Made by a program: the position numbers and the translations under genes. 64,000 bases of DNA, taken from positions 218,236 to 282,235 of the forward strand of contig NZ_RCZJ01000005.1 of assembly GCF_006438845.1 (NCBI RefSeq), in the 5' to 3' direction. Below are positions 43,418 to 52,063 of this stretch, one piece after another. Within the stretch, counting starts at the first letter, position 1; every line of letters begins with the position of its first letter. Under the pieces are notes generated by a model. The model was not told the DNA's origin, did no database searches, and saw only the letters and a list, made by a program, of their open reading frames with translations. Source of the stretch: Variovorax ginsengisoli. GTDB taxonomy: Bacteria > Pseudomonadota > Gammaproteobacteria > Burkholderiales > Burkholderiaceae_C.

Positions 43418-44200
43418 ATGCCTTCGTTCACAGCCAGCTGCGACCACTGCGGTACAACAACCAAGAGAGCAGGTGCAAATTTCTGCGTGGGCTGCGCCGC
43501 TCAGCTGCCGGGATTCGCACCCACGGGCCCTTCGGGGCTGGAGCTGGTGCGCGGTAAGCAACACATACCAACGGCCAAGCCGACACGCGTGCAGCATGAC
43601 GGTGACTACATGCCTCCTGGCATGTGGTTGCGGCGTCTGATCCTTGCCGGCGCACTGTTGATGGGCCTCTTCATTGCCTGGTATTTGCTTGTGGTCGATC
43701 GGGCGGCGGTGGCAGCCGCAGGACCAGCACACACGTCTGTCGTCCAGCAACAGCCGGCCTTTGTGCAACTGGCCCCGTTCGAGACCCAGGCAAACGCATT
43801 GCCCGGCGTCTCGGACGCGGCTCGCGCCGCGGCAGCACGTACCGCCGATGCTCAAGCACGCCATCGCAGCACATCTCCTGCGCAGTTACCCGGAAGCGCC
43901 GTGGACACTGTGGCGCGTTTTTATGAAGCGTTGTCGTTTGGCGACGGGACTGCGGCAACATCGCTTGTGATCCCATCCAAGCGTATAGAGGGACCGCTCA
44001 GCGGCCACGCCATGTCGGCGTTTTACGGTTCTCTCCGGGAGCCTCTCATCCTTCATTCGGTAAGGCAGGTAGACGTGAACGTCGTGGAGGCTCGCTACTC
44101 CTACCGAGCGACGCGAACAGCTTGCGAAGGCCGAGCACTGATCACCATGACATCGGCGGAGTACCCCCTTTCGATTCGTAGCATCGCTGCGAACTGCTAG
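43418..44200 (+). CDS. Zinc-ribbon membrane-anchored protein
   Basis: A 260-residue protein. The N-terminal zinc ribbon is formed by CDHCG and CVGCAAQL (two CxxC pairs, residues about 8-27). A single membrane helix (LILAGALLMGLFIAWYLLVV, about 71-90) follows. The C-terminal domain contains VARFYEALSFGDG, as in NTF2/SnoaL-like or YARHG-type extracytoplasmic domains, ending with two Cys. The topology suggests a cytoplasmic ribbon and a periplasmic domain. GTG 43409 is an alternative start closer to GGAG. Confidence 0.7.
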   Translation: MPSFTASCDHCGTTTKRAGANFCVGCAAQLPGFAPTGPSGLELVRGKQHIPTAKPTRVQHDGDYMPPGMWLRRLILAGALLMGLFIAWYLLVVDRAAVAAAGPAHTSVVQQQPAFVQLAPFETQANALPGVSDAARAAAARTADAQARHRSTSPAQLPGSAVDTVARFYEALSFGDGTAATSLVIPSKRIEGPLSGHAMSAFYGSLREPLILHSVRQVDVNVVEARYSYRATRTACEGRALITMTSAEYPLSIRSIAANC

Positions 44201-44375
44201 TGGATGTCGCGCTTCTGCAGATGCGCACGTCGCGGGCTAGAGGTGCGCGTCTTCCGCTGCTGCTTCATCACCCAGGCCCGATCGGCGCCGCCAACGCCGG
44301 CGCTGGTCAGCTCGGCCGGAGCCGCGATTCAGGGCACCGAGCGCGCCCTGTGGCATCCTGCGACCGGCTGCTTTG

Positions 44376-45610
44376 GGCGGCGGATTCAACCGGTCGATGC
44401 AACACATTCGCTGAACATCTCAGCGGGTGTGTGGAAGCCGAGTGTCTTGCGCGGCCTCTCGTTCAATTGTCGCGCGATCGCGTTGAGTTGGAGCTGTGAG
44501 TAGCCCGAGATGTCGATGCCCTTCGGCAGGTATTGCCTGAGCAGGCCATTGGTGTTCTCGTTGCTGCCGCGTTGCCAGGGGCTCTGGGGATCACAGAAGT
44601 AGACCTGGATGTCGGTGGCCATCGTGAATCGCTTGTGACCGTGCATCTCCGTGCCTCGATCCCAGGTCAATGACTTGTAGAGCTCCTGCGGCAGCTTGCG
44701 CGCGTTCTTGATCAGCGCGTTGACGACCGACTGCGAGTCTTTGCCCTCGAGCTTGACCAACATCACGTATCGCGTCTGTCGCTCGACCAAGGTGGCAATC
44801 TGGCTGTTGCCGCTGCCAAACACCAAGTCTCCTTCCCAATGACCAGGCACAGCCCGATCCTCGACAGATGCGGGGCGCTCGCTGATCGACACGGCATCCG
44901 CGATCTGCCCATGGATCGCCGTCTTCTGCGTGTAGGAACGAGAGCGTCGCATGCCGCGCGTGCGCCTGAGGTGCTCCAGCAGCTCCTTCTTCAACGCTCC
45001 ACGCGCTTGAATGAACAGGCTGCGGTAAATGGTCTCGTGTGACACATGAAGGTTCGGGTCGTTGGGATAAGTATGCGTGAGCCAGCCGGCAATCTGCTCC
45101 GGCGACCACAGCATTCGAAGCAGGTTCGACACGACGCCAGCCAGTGCCTGGTTCTTGACCAGTTTGCATCGCTTCGGTCGCAGGGCACGGCTCCAAGCAG
45201 CTTCGTCGGCGACGTTCGCCCGATAGCCGTCTTGCCCTGCGTTGCGACCGATCTCGCGGCTGATGGTCGACGGTGCACTGCCAAGTCGGGCGGCCACCGA
45301 GCGCATCGATTCACCGACCATCAGAGCACGGGATATCTCTTCTCGTTCTGCCAGGGTCAGCGCATTGGCGCTGCGTCGCCGGTCCGGCGGCCGAATGCCC
45401 CCCGTCTTCGACAGGATGTTGTGGATCGAGGTGTGAGGTCGGTCGAACAGATGGCCGATCTGATGAAGAGTCCAGCCTTCCTTCCAGCGCTCCCACATCA
45501 ATGCCTTCTGGGCGTCGGTGTAGTAGGTTCGCGTCCAATACTTCATCTGCAACACTCCTTCTGCCTCAGCAGTGGTTAGTGTGTTGCATCGACCGGTTGA
45601 ATCCGCCGCC
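44376..45610. mobile_element. IS30-family insertion sequence
   Basis: Perfect 30-base terminal inverted repeats enclose one transposase gene. The left end is 44376-44405 and the right end 45581-45610; each contains ATTCAACCGGTCGATGCAAC or its complement. Total length is about 1.24 kb. The transposase stop codon lies inside the left repeat. The flanks (ccggctgctttgg on the left, agaagcggacc on the right) rejoin into a copy of the dispersed GCGGCCGCTTT-type motif, so the element landed inside that repeat. Exact outer ends and target duplication are uncertain by a few bases. Confidence 0.92.
44386..45546 (-). CDS. IS30-family transposase
   Basis: This 386-residue transposase starts MKYWTRTYYTDAQKALMWER. 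It has two N-terminal helix-turn-helix regions (GWTLHQIGHLFDRPHTSIHN and SMRSVAARLGSAPSTISREI). The DDE catalytic core reads WEGDLVFG, LTWDRGTEM and SNENTNGLLRQYLPKG, giving the D-D-E set of IS30. It appears intact. A longer frame upstream is spurious because it crosses the right inverted repeat. Confidence 0.95.
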   Translation of the reverse strand: MKYWTRTYYTDAQKALMWERWKEGWTLHQIGHLFDRPHTSIHNILSKTGGIRPPDRRRSANALTLAEREEISRALMVGESMRSVAARLGSAPSTISREIGRNAGQDGYRANVADEAAWSRALRPKRCKLVKNQALAGVVSNLLRMLWSPEQIAGWLTHTYPNDPNLHVSHETIYRSLFIQARGALKKELLEHLRRTRGMRRSRSYTQKTAIHGQIADAVSISERPASVEDRAVPGHWEGDLVFGSGNSQIATLVERQTRYVMLVKLEGKDSQSVVNALIKNARKLPQELYKSLTWDRGTEMHGHKRFTMATDIQVYFCDPQSPWQRGSNENTNGLLRQYLPKGIDISGYSQLQLNAIARQLNERPRKTLGFHTPAEMFSECVASTG

Positions 45611-45627
45611 AGAAGCGGACCTTCACC

Positions 45628-45789
45628 ATGACCACCCGGCTTCGCCTCGGAATCGTCCTGTTGATTGTGGTGGCCGCCGCTGCGGCCGCCGGCATCTGGC
45701 TTGCGCGCGAGGTGTCGATAGACAAGTGCTTGGACCGCGGAGGCGCGTGGGACCACGAGCAAGCGCGTTGCCTCGTGGCGGCGCGGTAG
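45628..45789 (+). CDS. Small single-pass protein with C-LDRGGAWD-C motif
   Basis: This 53-residue protein consists of a membrane helix (RLGIVLLIVVAAAAAAGIWL) and a short outer segment with KCLDRGGAWDHEQARC, where two Cys could form a disulfide. Similar tiny proteins with C-x-GG-W...C are widespread in proteobacteria. The ATG is only 18 bases from the IS30 right end, so the insertion may have removed its promoter. Confidence 0.65.
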   Translation: MTTRLRLGIVLLIVVAAAAAAGIWLAREVSIDKCLDRGGAWDHEQARCLVAAR

Positions 45790-46664
45790 GGCAAAGGCAG
45801 AATGCGGCCAGAAGCAGTCCTGGGCACGCCCCACATGAGAATCAGAAGGTACCGATTTCGCACAGCCAAGGCCTACGCTACTCAGTACCGAGGCAAGCTC
45901 TTGCGTATGCCCAAGGAGTCGCTCCGAGGCGCGCTTCGTGGCAATGCGGTGCGTGAACGAGGCTTGGTCCCCGGTGCCGTGAAGGCACGGGTTCGACGAC
46001 GTCGTTGGGTGCTCGTTGCTGCGTACCGTGTGCGCTTCGGTGATGAAGACTTCCTTGCTCCGTTTTTGGACCGCCGGCTTCCGGCACTTCCTCGGCACAA
46101 GTGGTTGAGCCGTGGCTATGCTTTCTGGCGAGGGCGCCTCAGCAACTCTCCGCGCTCTTGACGTACCGCGCACATGCGCGTCCACGATGGTTTCAGTGTC
46201 CGCTTCGGAGCGATGGGAACGTCTCTTTTGGACCCTAAGCAGCCTCCCGCGAGTTCTGAGCGGGCACGCGGGATCGGGCCGTATGGGCCTCGCTTGCAAC
46301 GGGTGGCAAAACTGTTCAATCTTTTCGAGACATGTCGGCCCTGGCTTCATGTCTCGTGCGATCGATCCCGCGCGCTCAGCACTGAATTTCCAGCATCGCG
46401 TTCCGAGACTGAGCAGCGAATGCCTGGGTGCGCAAAGTCTTTCACGCCGTTGCGTAGCCCAACGAGGCCCCAGATGTCTGTTGTTAGCAGGTTCAAAGCA
46501 AGCAGCAAGCCCGACAGCATTGACATCAAGTTTTTTGATGCTTTCGTGAAAAATCGTCACAGGGATAAAGGTGCGGACCGCGCCTACAGTTCGATGGTCT
46601 GGCGGGGCTCCTCGCGCGGAGCTAAAGCACCAATCGAACAAAAGATTTCAGTAGGAGACGACAC
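45790..46664. other. Long intergenic region upstream of the esterase
   Basis: I find no supported gene in these 875 bases. An Arg-rich open frame at 45802-46161 lacks a ribosome-binding site and domain pattern, and the opposite strand is also open by chance. The final 100 bases presumably hold the promoter of the esterase gene; AGGAGACGAC just before ATG 46665 gives a good ribosome-binding site. Confidence 0.5.
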
Positions 46665-48434
46665 ATGAGAGCAGGTTTGTATTGGATGGGGATCGCGGTC
46701 GGCCTCGGTATTGCCGCCTGTGGCGGGTCCGGATCGGAGCCACCTCCATTCGCGGTGACACCTTCGTTGACGGCGGAGCAAGCGTGTTCTGCGCTGTCGA
46801 CTCTTAACGAGACGACCAGCAGTCCGAACGGGACCTACCGGGTCAACGTCACTTCGGCCGTCTTGGTGCCGGCGGCGGCGGCAACCGCCACGCTGGCCCA
46901 GCAGCCCGAACACTGTCAGGTCCAAGGTTCCATGAACGATCGAGTGAGCCCTGTGAATGGTCAGCGTTATGCGATCAAGTTCAATCTTCGCTTGCCGAGC
47001 TCCAGCGCATGGAATGGCCGTTTCTTCATGATGGGTGGTGGCGGTACGAACGGCACGCTGGGAGACGCACGTGGCGCACTGCCCGGAGCAGGCCAGACCG
47101 AGAATGCGCTGTCCCGTGGTTTCGCGGTCGTCTCCACCGACTCCGGTCATGACAACGCCACGAACAATGACCCGAACGATGGTGGCATTGGGTCCTTTTC
47201 GCGCGACCCCCAGTCTCGGCGAGACTATTACTATGACTCCTACGATCACGTAACTCAGGCCGGCAAACGATTCGTTCAGCGCTACTACGGAAAAGCGGCG
47301 GACCGGTCATATTTCGTTGGGTGCTCGGAGGGCGGTCGCGAAGCGCTGCTCATGGCGGAGCGCTATCCCTCCTACTATGATGGCATCATCTCCGGTGCGC
47401 CCAACATCAGTGCAGTACGCTCTGCATCGCCTCAGATCGTTCAAGATCTGGCGAAGCTTGCGCGTGATTCTGGAATTCCGGATAACGGTGGGCTGCCTTC
47501 CATCCACAAGACCTACTCCGACTCGGACGTTCAGCTCGTGTCCTCGGCAGTGCTGCAGGCATGCGATGCGCTCGACGGGCTCAAGGATGGCATGGTCGGC
47601 GATCCGCAGGCGTGCACCACCGCGCGCGTGCGGCCTGAACTCGAGCGCCTGATCTGCAGTGGCGCCAAGGCGGCAGACTGCTTGACCGCTCTGCAGGTGG
47701 CGGTCTTCCCGCAGATCATGGAGGGGGCATTCAACTCGAAGGGACAGCAGATTGCTTCGGGATGGAACTGGGATGCGGGGATCGGCGGATCCGCCAATGG
47801 CGTGGTGAACCAAGGTTGGCGTTCGTGGTTCTTCGGGTCGTTTGGTGGCGCTGTATCAAACTCCCCCAAGCTGATCAGCCACAACTTGCCGTATGTGGCC
47901 GTGACACCGCCGCCCGTGCTGAAGGTGGCCGAAATCCCAGAGTGGATGCTGAACTACGACTACCGCAGCCTGAGCGAGGACCCCGCGGTGAACTATCCAG
48001 CGTCCGGCATCTATACAGACCCGCCTGGGGTGGTGTTCACAGCGTATGGTGCGGGCAACGAGTATCGCAATCGCGGTAGCAAGTTGTTGGTCTATCACGG
48101 CCTGGCCGACTCCGCCATCGCCTTCTCCGGCACCGTCAAGTGGTTCGAGCAGACACAGGCGAAGACAAACGCCCAGGACTTCGTCCGTTTCTACCCTGTG
48201 CCCGGCATGAACCATTGTGCTGGCGGCCCGGCCACCGACAAGTTCGAAATGCTCACGCCCTTGGTCGATTGGGTTGAGAAGGGTATTGCCCCGAACGCGA
48301 TCATTGCGGAGGCGAGCAATCCCGCATACTTCGCGGTCCCCAGCCGCTCGCGGCCGCTTTGCCCCTTTCCCACCGTCCCAACTTATAACGGAACCGGGAA
48401 CGTCGATAGTGCGGCTAGCTTCTCATGTCGGTGA
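46665..48434 (+). CDS. Tannase/feruloyl-esterase-family lipoprotein, MHETase-like
   Basis: A 589-residue exported esterase. The signal peptide ends in a lipobox with Cys19, so it is probably anchored to the outer membrane. The alpha/beta-hydrolase nucleophile is S221 in GCSEGGRE. The Asp is D482 in YHGLADSA and the His is H517 in PGMNHCAGG. C220 and C518 sit next to Ser and His, matching the catalytic-site disulfide of this family. A lid domain lies between. From memory it resembles MHETase of Ideonella along its length (SYDHVTQAGK, NQGWRSW, GTNG). The Arg that binds the MHET carboxylate appears replaced by K402. It likely hydrolyses an aromatic ester and feeds the acid to the adjoining catabolic operons. 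Confidence 0.85.
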   Translation: MRAGLYWMGIAVGLGIAACGGSGSEPPPFAVTPSLTAEQACSALSTLNETTSSPNGTYRVNVTSAVLVPAAAATATLAQQPEHCQVQGSMNDRVSPVNGQRYAIKFNLRLPSSSAWNGRFFMMGGGGTNGTLGDARGALPGAGQTENALSRGFAVVSTDSGHDNATNNDPNDGGIGSFSRDPQSRRDYYYDSYDHVTQAGKRFVQRYYGKAADRSYFVGCSEGGREALLMAERYPSYYDGIISGAPNISAVRSASPQIVQDLAKLARDSGIPDNGGLPSIHKTYSDSDVQLVSSAVLQACDALDGLKDGMVGDPQACTTARVRPELERLICSGAKAADCLTALQVAVFPQIMEGAFNSKGQQIASGWNWDAGIGGSANGVVNQGWRSWFFGSFGGAVSNSPKLISHNLPYVAVTPPPVLKVAEIPEWMLNYDYRSLSEDPAVNYPASGIYTDPPGVVFTAYGAGNEYRNRGSKLLVYHGLADSAIAFSGTVKWFEQTQAKTNAQDFVRFYPVPGMNHCAGGPATDKFEMLTPLVDWVEKGIAPNAIIAEASNPAYFAVPSRSRPLCPFPTVPTYNGTGNVDSAASFSCR

Positions 48435-48957
48435 TCTTTGGCAGGGCAATAAGCTGGAATATTGGGTGTCCAAGGGCTGGCCGGGTTCTTATGGCGACAG
48501 TGTGCGCAAGGTGATATGCCGCCCATTGAGAGGCTAATACAGCACCGTGGGAAAACGCACGACGAAGGCATCAATGCGGCGGCCGGCCGAGTCGAGAATC
48601 GGATCGGGAGCCGCATCTCTGAGGCACATGGAGCAGCCGGACGCAAGCCGCTAGCGTCAAACTTTAGGCAGCCACCGCGTTAATGATTGCCGACCTGTGG
48701 TTCCCAGCGACAACCGACATGGTTGATCCCGCTGCGTCAATGGAGGCGTCGACGCTTTGAACGGCCAGGATGGCACACCACCAGCGCTTTGGGTGTTGGG
48801 TCCCACATTGCGAGCGACTACAAGTCGCGTTTCCGGTTGCGTCTGTGTAGTTCACCACTCGCGACCACAGATCGTTGGCGAGGCGCAGAGGAGGGTGTAG
48901 TCATCGCTTTGGGCTGCAGTAGTGGCCGCGCATCACCCATGCTTGTCGCCTTCGCTG
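48435..48957. other. Intergenic region between convergent esterase and hydrolase genes
   Basis: No gene is supported in these 523 bases; both flanking genes end here. Composition is mixed and may include debris of a lost gene. I see no clear terminator hairpin with a T-tract. Confidence 0.4.
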
Positions 48958-49686
48958 TCAGTCGCGGCCTGCTTGTTCAATCTTGAGCGCCAGTAGTTCT
49001 GGATTGGTGAAGCACAGCTCGTGGCTGCCATCGCATTCCACGAGCCTGAACAGGCCCAAGCGTTCCGACAGGCGCGGATGCCAGGACAGGCTCTGGGGCA
49101 AGGCGGTGTCCTGGCGGGCGTTGATGTAGCTCTTTCCGATCGCAAGCGTTGCCAAAGGCTGCGGCAGCACCGCTGGATCGGTCATGGTGCGGTAGGGGTG
49201 GGGCTTGAGCAGCGCGTAGCTGCTGCGCGCCAGCGTCTCGTCAGCATCGTTGATAAAGGTTTCGCGCCATACCGCGTAGGGCAGCATGACGGTCTGTCCG
49301 CTTGCCGCAGCGGCGCTGTCGAAGGTCTTCCGGCTCTGCGGTGCCCCGAGGTCCCTGAGACATTCACCATCGAGCGGCACGAAGGCATTCCAATAGACCA
49401 AGCGGCGAATGCGGCCGGGCAGGCGAAACGGCATGTGGCTGATCACCATGCCGCCGTAGCTGTGACCCACCAGCCGCACGTCGTGCAGGTCGTGCTCCTC
49501 GAAGAAGGCGACGAGCGAATCGACCGCGTCGGACAAGCCAATGGTGGCAGGCTCGTCGTCGGGACGGTTGCCGGCCAGCGTCGGACAGTGCACGACGTGG
49601 CCGCGCTTCCGCAGATGCTCGGCCGTAGTCTCCATTTCAGCGCCCGTATGCCAAGCGCCATGAACGATCACATAGGTATCTGTCAT
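48958..49686 (-). CDS. Alpha/beta-fold hydrolase (esterase-like)
   Basis: This 242-residue protein begins with the oxyanion loop VIVHGAWHTG. The nucleophile is S76 in GHSYGG, and the late GSHELCFTNPELLA carries the catalytic His. No signal peptide is present. The family includes salicylate- and methyl-ester-type esterases. It is the last gene of the leftward catabolic cluster, 82 bases after the extradiol dioxygenase, so it probably acts on a pathway ester or ring-fission product. Confidence 0.85.
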   Translation of the reverse strand: MTDTYVIVHGAWHTGAEMETTAEHLRKRGHVVHCPTLAGNRPDDEPATIGLSDAVDSLVAFFEEHDLHDVRLVGHSYGGMVISHMPFRLPGRIRRLVYWNAFVPLDGECLRDLGAPQSRKTFDSAAAASGQTVMLPYAVWRETFINDADETLARSSYALLKPHPYRTMTDPAVLPQPLATLAIGKSYINARQDTALPQSLSWHPRLSERLGLFRLVECDGSHELCFTNPELLALKIEQAGRD

Positions 49687-49768
49687 TGGCTGTCTCTGCT
49701 CTTGTTGTGCATGGCCTGCCGCTGGTCCGGCACCGCCTCAGGGATGTCGGTTGCGTGCGCGTAAGAGA

Positions 49769-50695
49769 TCACAGCGAGGCGGCCTCGACCGCCCCGCCCT
49801 TGCCGGTCGCCGGCAACGGTGCGCTGCCCCACGAATCCAGGATCTCCATGGAGAAGGGCAGCTGGCGGGCCTCGCGGGCGCCGTCTTCGGCAAACTCCTC
49901 CATGCCGAAGCTGTATTCCACCGTCATACCGTCCGGGTCCAGGAAGTAAAGAAAGATGGAATTGGAGATGTCGTGACGGCCGGGACCGAACACGATTTCG
50001 ACGCCCGCCTTGCGCATGCGGTAAAGGGCGCGGCCCACGTCGTCCACGTCCGTCACCATGAAATTGACATGGTGCAAGCGATCGAACTCCGCCCGCGCCA
50101 CTGCGAAGGAATGGTGGTAGGGGTTTGGGAAGCAGCGCAGGAACCACGTGTGCGTGCCGAACTGGTCGGACATGCGGAAGTTCAGCTTCTCCAGGAGCGT
50201 CGCGAGCACGGCTTCGGGGTTGCGCATGCCGATGACCACATGACCGAGGCGTTCTATCTTGGCGACGGTCGGCTGCCACTCACCGCCAGACTCCATCTGC
50301 GCATAGAACTCGAACAGCAATTCGCAATCTGGGATGCGGAATCGCAAGGTCGGGCCTTGGCGCAGTGTCCCGCACTCCTGAGGGGCGGCCCAGACGGGCT
50401 GGTAGCCGAGCTCGGTGAGCCATCCGTGCGCATGCGCCAGATCCTGCGCAGACTCCAGCTGGAATGCCATGCGCTTCAAGCCGGGCTGGGTGGCCTTGTA
50501 CAACACGACGTCGTGGTGATCCGTGCCGCAACGCAGGAACGCGATCTCATCGCCGTCCCGTTCTTGCAGGGTGAGGCCGACCAGGTCGCGGTAGAACGTG
50601 ATCGAACGATCGAGATCTGTGACGGCGAGTGCCACGTAGCCGGGTTTGCGGTAACGGAATGGAACAGGGAAGACGGTAGGCGTGCTTAGGTTCAT
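49769..50695 (-). CDS. VOC-type (type I) extradiol ring-cleavage dioxygenase
   Basis: This 308-residue protein has two glyoxalase-fold domains, as in catechol 2,3-dioxygenase and BphC. The Fe(II) ligands are H152 (RLGHVVIG), H209 (LHHVNFMV) and E260 (MTVEYS). The C-terminal PDGMTVEY is the extradiol signature. It should open a catechol ring next to the hydroxyls to give a yellow muconic semialdehyde-type product. ATG 50695 begins MNLSTPT; an in-frame ATG further upstream at 50728 lacks support. A second, unrelated extradiol enzyme lies at 60969. Confidence 0.9.
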   Translation of the reverse strand: MNLSTPTVFPVPFRYRKPGYVALAVTDLDRSITFYRDLVGLTLQERDGDEIAFLRCGTDHHDVVLYKATQPGLKRMAFQLESAQDLAHAHGWLTELGYQPVWAAPQECGTLRQGPTLRFRIPDCELLFEFYAQMESGGEWQPTVAKIERLGHVVIGMRNPEAVLATLLEKLNFRMSDQFGTHTWFLRCFPNPYHHSFAVARAEFDRLHHVNFMVTDVDDVGRALYRMRKAGVEIVFGPGRHDISNSIFLYFLDPDGMTVEYSFGMEEFAEDGAREARQLPFSMEILDSWGSAPLPATGKGGAVEAASL

Positions 50696-50896
50696 GATGC
50701 GGTGTGTGAGCTGGTCAATCTTGCGCAATCGCAGAGCGAACAGCGCGAGCCACGTTCAGACTCAAAAGTCAGAGGTCGCACGCTCGCTGTCGCATCAGAA
50801 TAAGTTTGGGAACTTTGATCAAAATTCACTGGGTCTCCTTGAATGCAGTGTGTGATCTCACGGAAGCGCGCCTTCTCTGCGCTCGCATCGTCCTGT

Positions 50897-51877
50897 TCAA
50901 TCCCACTTGATACCGAGCTTTTTGACTAGCGCTCCCCACCTCTGGTCTTCCGCTCGAACCATGGCCGTGGTGTTTGCAACCGACAGCGACTTAGCATCGG
51001 TCCCGAGATCGGCCAGCGCGCCTTTAACTTCCGAACTCTCGATCGCGCGAGCCAGTTCTTGCTGTAGCCATTGGAGCGTGGTCGGCGGTATGCCAGTCGG
51101 TCCGTACAGAACGAAGTTTCCGCGGATGTCGAGGTCCTTAAAGCCTTGCTCTATCAAAGTTGGCACCTGCGGAAGCAGCGGGCTGCGCGTTGCCGACGTG
51201 ATGCCCAGGGCCTTGAGTCTGCCGCTGCGCAAATACTCCAGCGCACCTGGCAAAGTGATCAGCATTACGGGCACGCGTCCAGGAATGACATCGAGAAGGG
51301 CAGGCTGTTCGCCCTTGTAAGGCACATTGCGGATCTTCAGCCCGGTCTCAGCGATGATGGCTTCCATGGCCAGATGCATGGTGGATCCAACGGACGCGAG
51401 TGCATAAGACAGATCCTCCTTTTGCGACAGCGCCACCAGCTCGCGCAGATTGTTCGCTGGGAGGCTCGGGCTTGCGACCACCACGTTCGCGATCGACCCA
51501 ACCGTGGTGATGTACTGCACATCCTTGCTGACGTCGTAAGGAAGCTTGCTGAGCAGATGAGGAATGATGGCGAACGATCCGGTCCCCGCCCAACCGATGG
51601 TGTAGCCATCAGGACGCGACTTCAGAACGGTGTCCACGCCGATGTTGCCGCTGGCGCCCGGCTTGTAGTCGAGAACGAGATTGGCTCCTGTGTTCTTCAG
51701 GAGCTTCTGCTGAATCAGTGTCAATTGAGCCGCCGCGGCGCCGCCCGGAGGGTAGGGAACAACCAGGCGAATGGGCTTGTCGGGAAAGTTGGCCTGGGCG
51801 AGTGCATCCCGCCCCAATGTCGAAAAGGCAAGCGCAACGAGGAGTTCTCGTCGGCTCAGTGTGTTTGCGTATGGCAT
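50897..51877 (-). CDS. Tripartite tricarboxylate transporter (Bug) substrate-binding protein
   Basis: This 326-residue periplasmic protein has a Tat-like signal (LSRRELLVALAF) with cleavage near AQA. The family fingerprint FPDKPIRLVVPYPPGGAA follows. Bug proteins bind carboxylates and hand them to TctA/TctB membrane subunits, or act as sensors. No TctA/TctB genes are in the window. Placement in the leftward cluster suggests binding of an aromatic acid. ATG 51877 is chosen for the signal peptide. Confidence 0.9.
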   Translation of the reverse strand: MPYANTLSRRELLVALAFSTLGRDALAQANFPDKPIRLVVPYPPGGAAAAQLTLIQQKLLKNTGANLVLDYKPGASGNIGVDTVLKSRPDGYTIGWAGTGSFAIIPHLLSKLPYDVSKDVQYITTVGSIANVVVASPSLPANNLRELVALSQKEDLSYALASVGSTMHLAMEAIIAETGLKIRNVPYKGEQPALLDVIPGRVPVMLITLPGALEYLRSGRLKALGITSATRSPLLPQVPTLIEQGFKDLDIRGNFVLYGPTGIPPTTLQWLQQELARAIESSEVKGALADLGTDAKSLSVANTTAMVRAEDQRWGALVKKLGIKWD

Positions 51878-52063
51878 TGTTTGTCTCGAGTTATTAATTT
51901 TTGCGCTAATTAGAAGTATCGACACCGCAGAGTCCGATCGGTCAGAAAAATGTCTCGCAGCTATATCAAGGGACTCGCTATGTCATTACGAGGCTGCCGT
52001 GGCTCGCGTAAATCCCAACGCTGCACGCTCGTCGACTCGTCAGTTGGGCGCCAGGGGCCGCAG

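Noticed and set aside
45802..46161. Possible 119-residue Arg-rich protein
   Set aside because: No ribosome-binding site, skewed composition and no fold pattern. The opposite strand is equally open.
45547..46641. Upstream extension of the transposase frame to 751 codons
   Set aside because: It reads through the IS right inverted repeat into flanking DNA. The IS30 transposase family begins at the MKYWTRTYY segment (45546).
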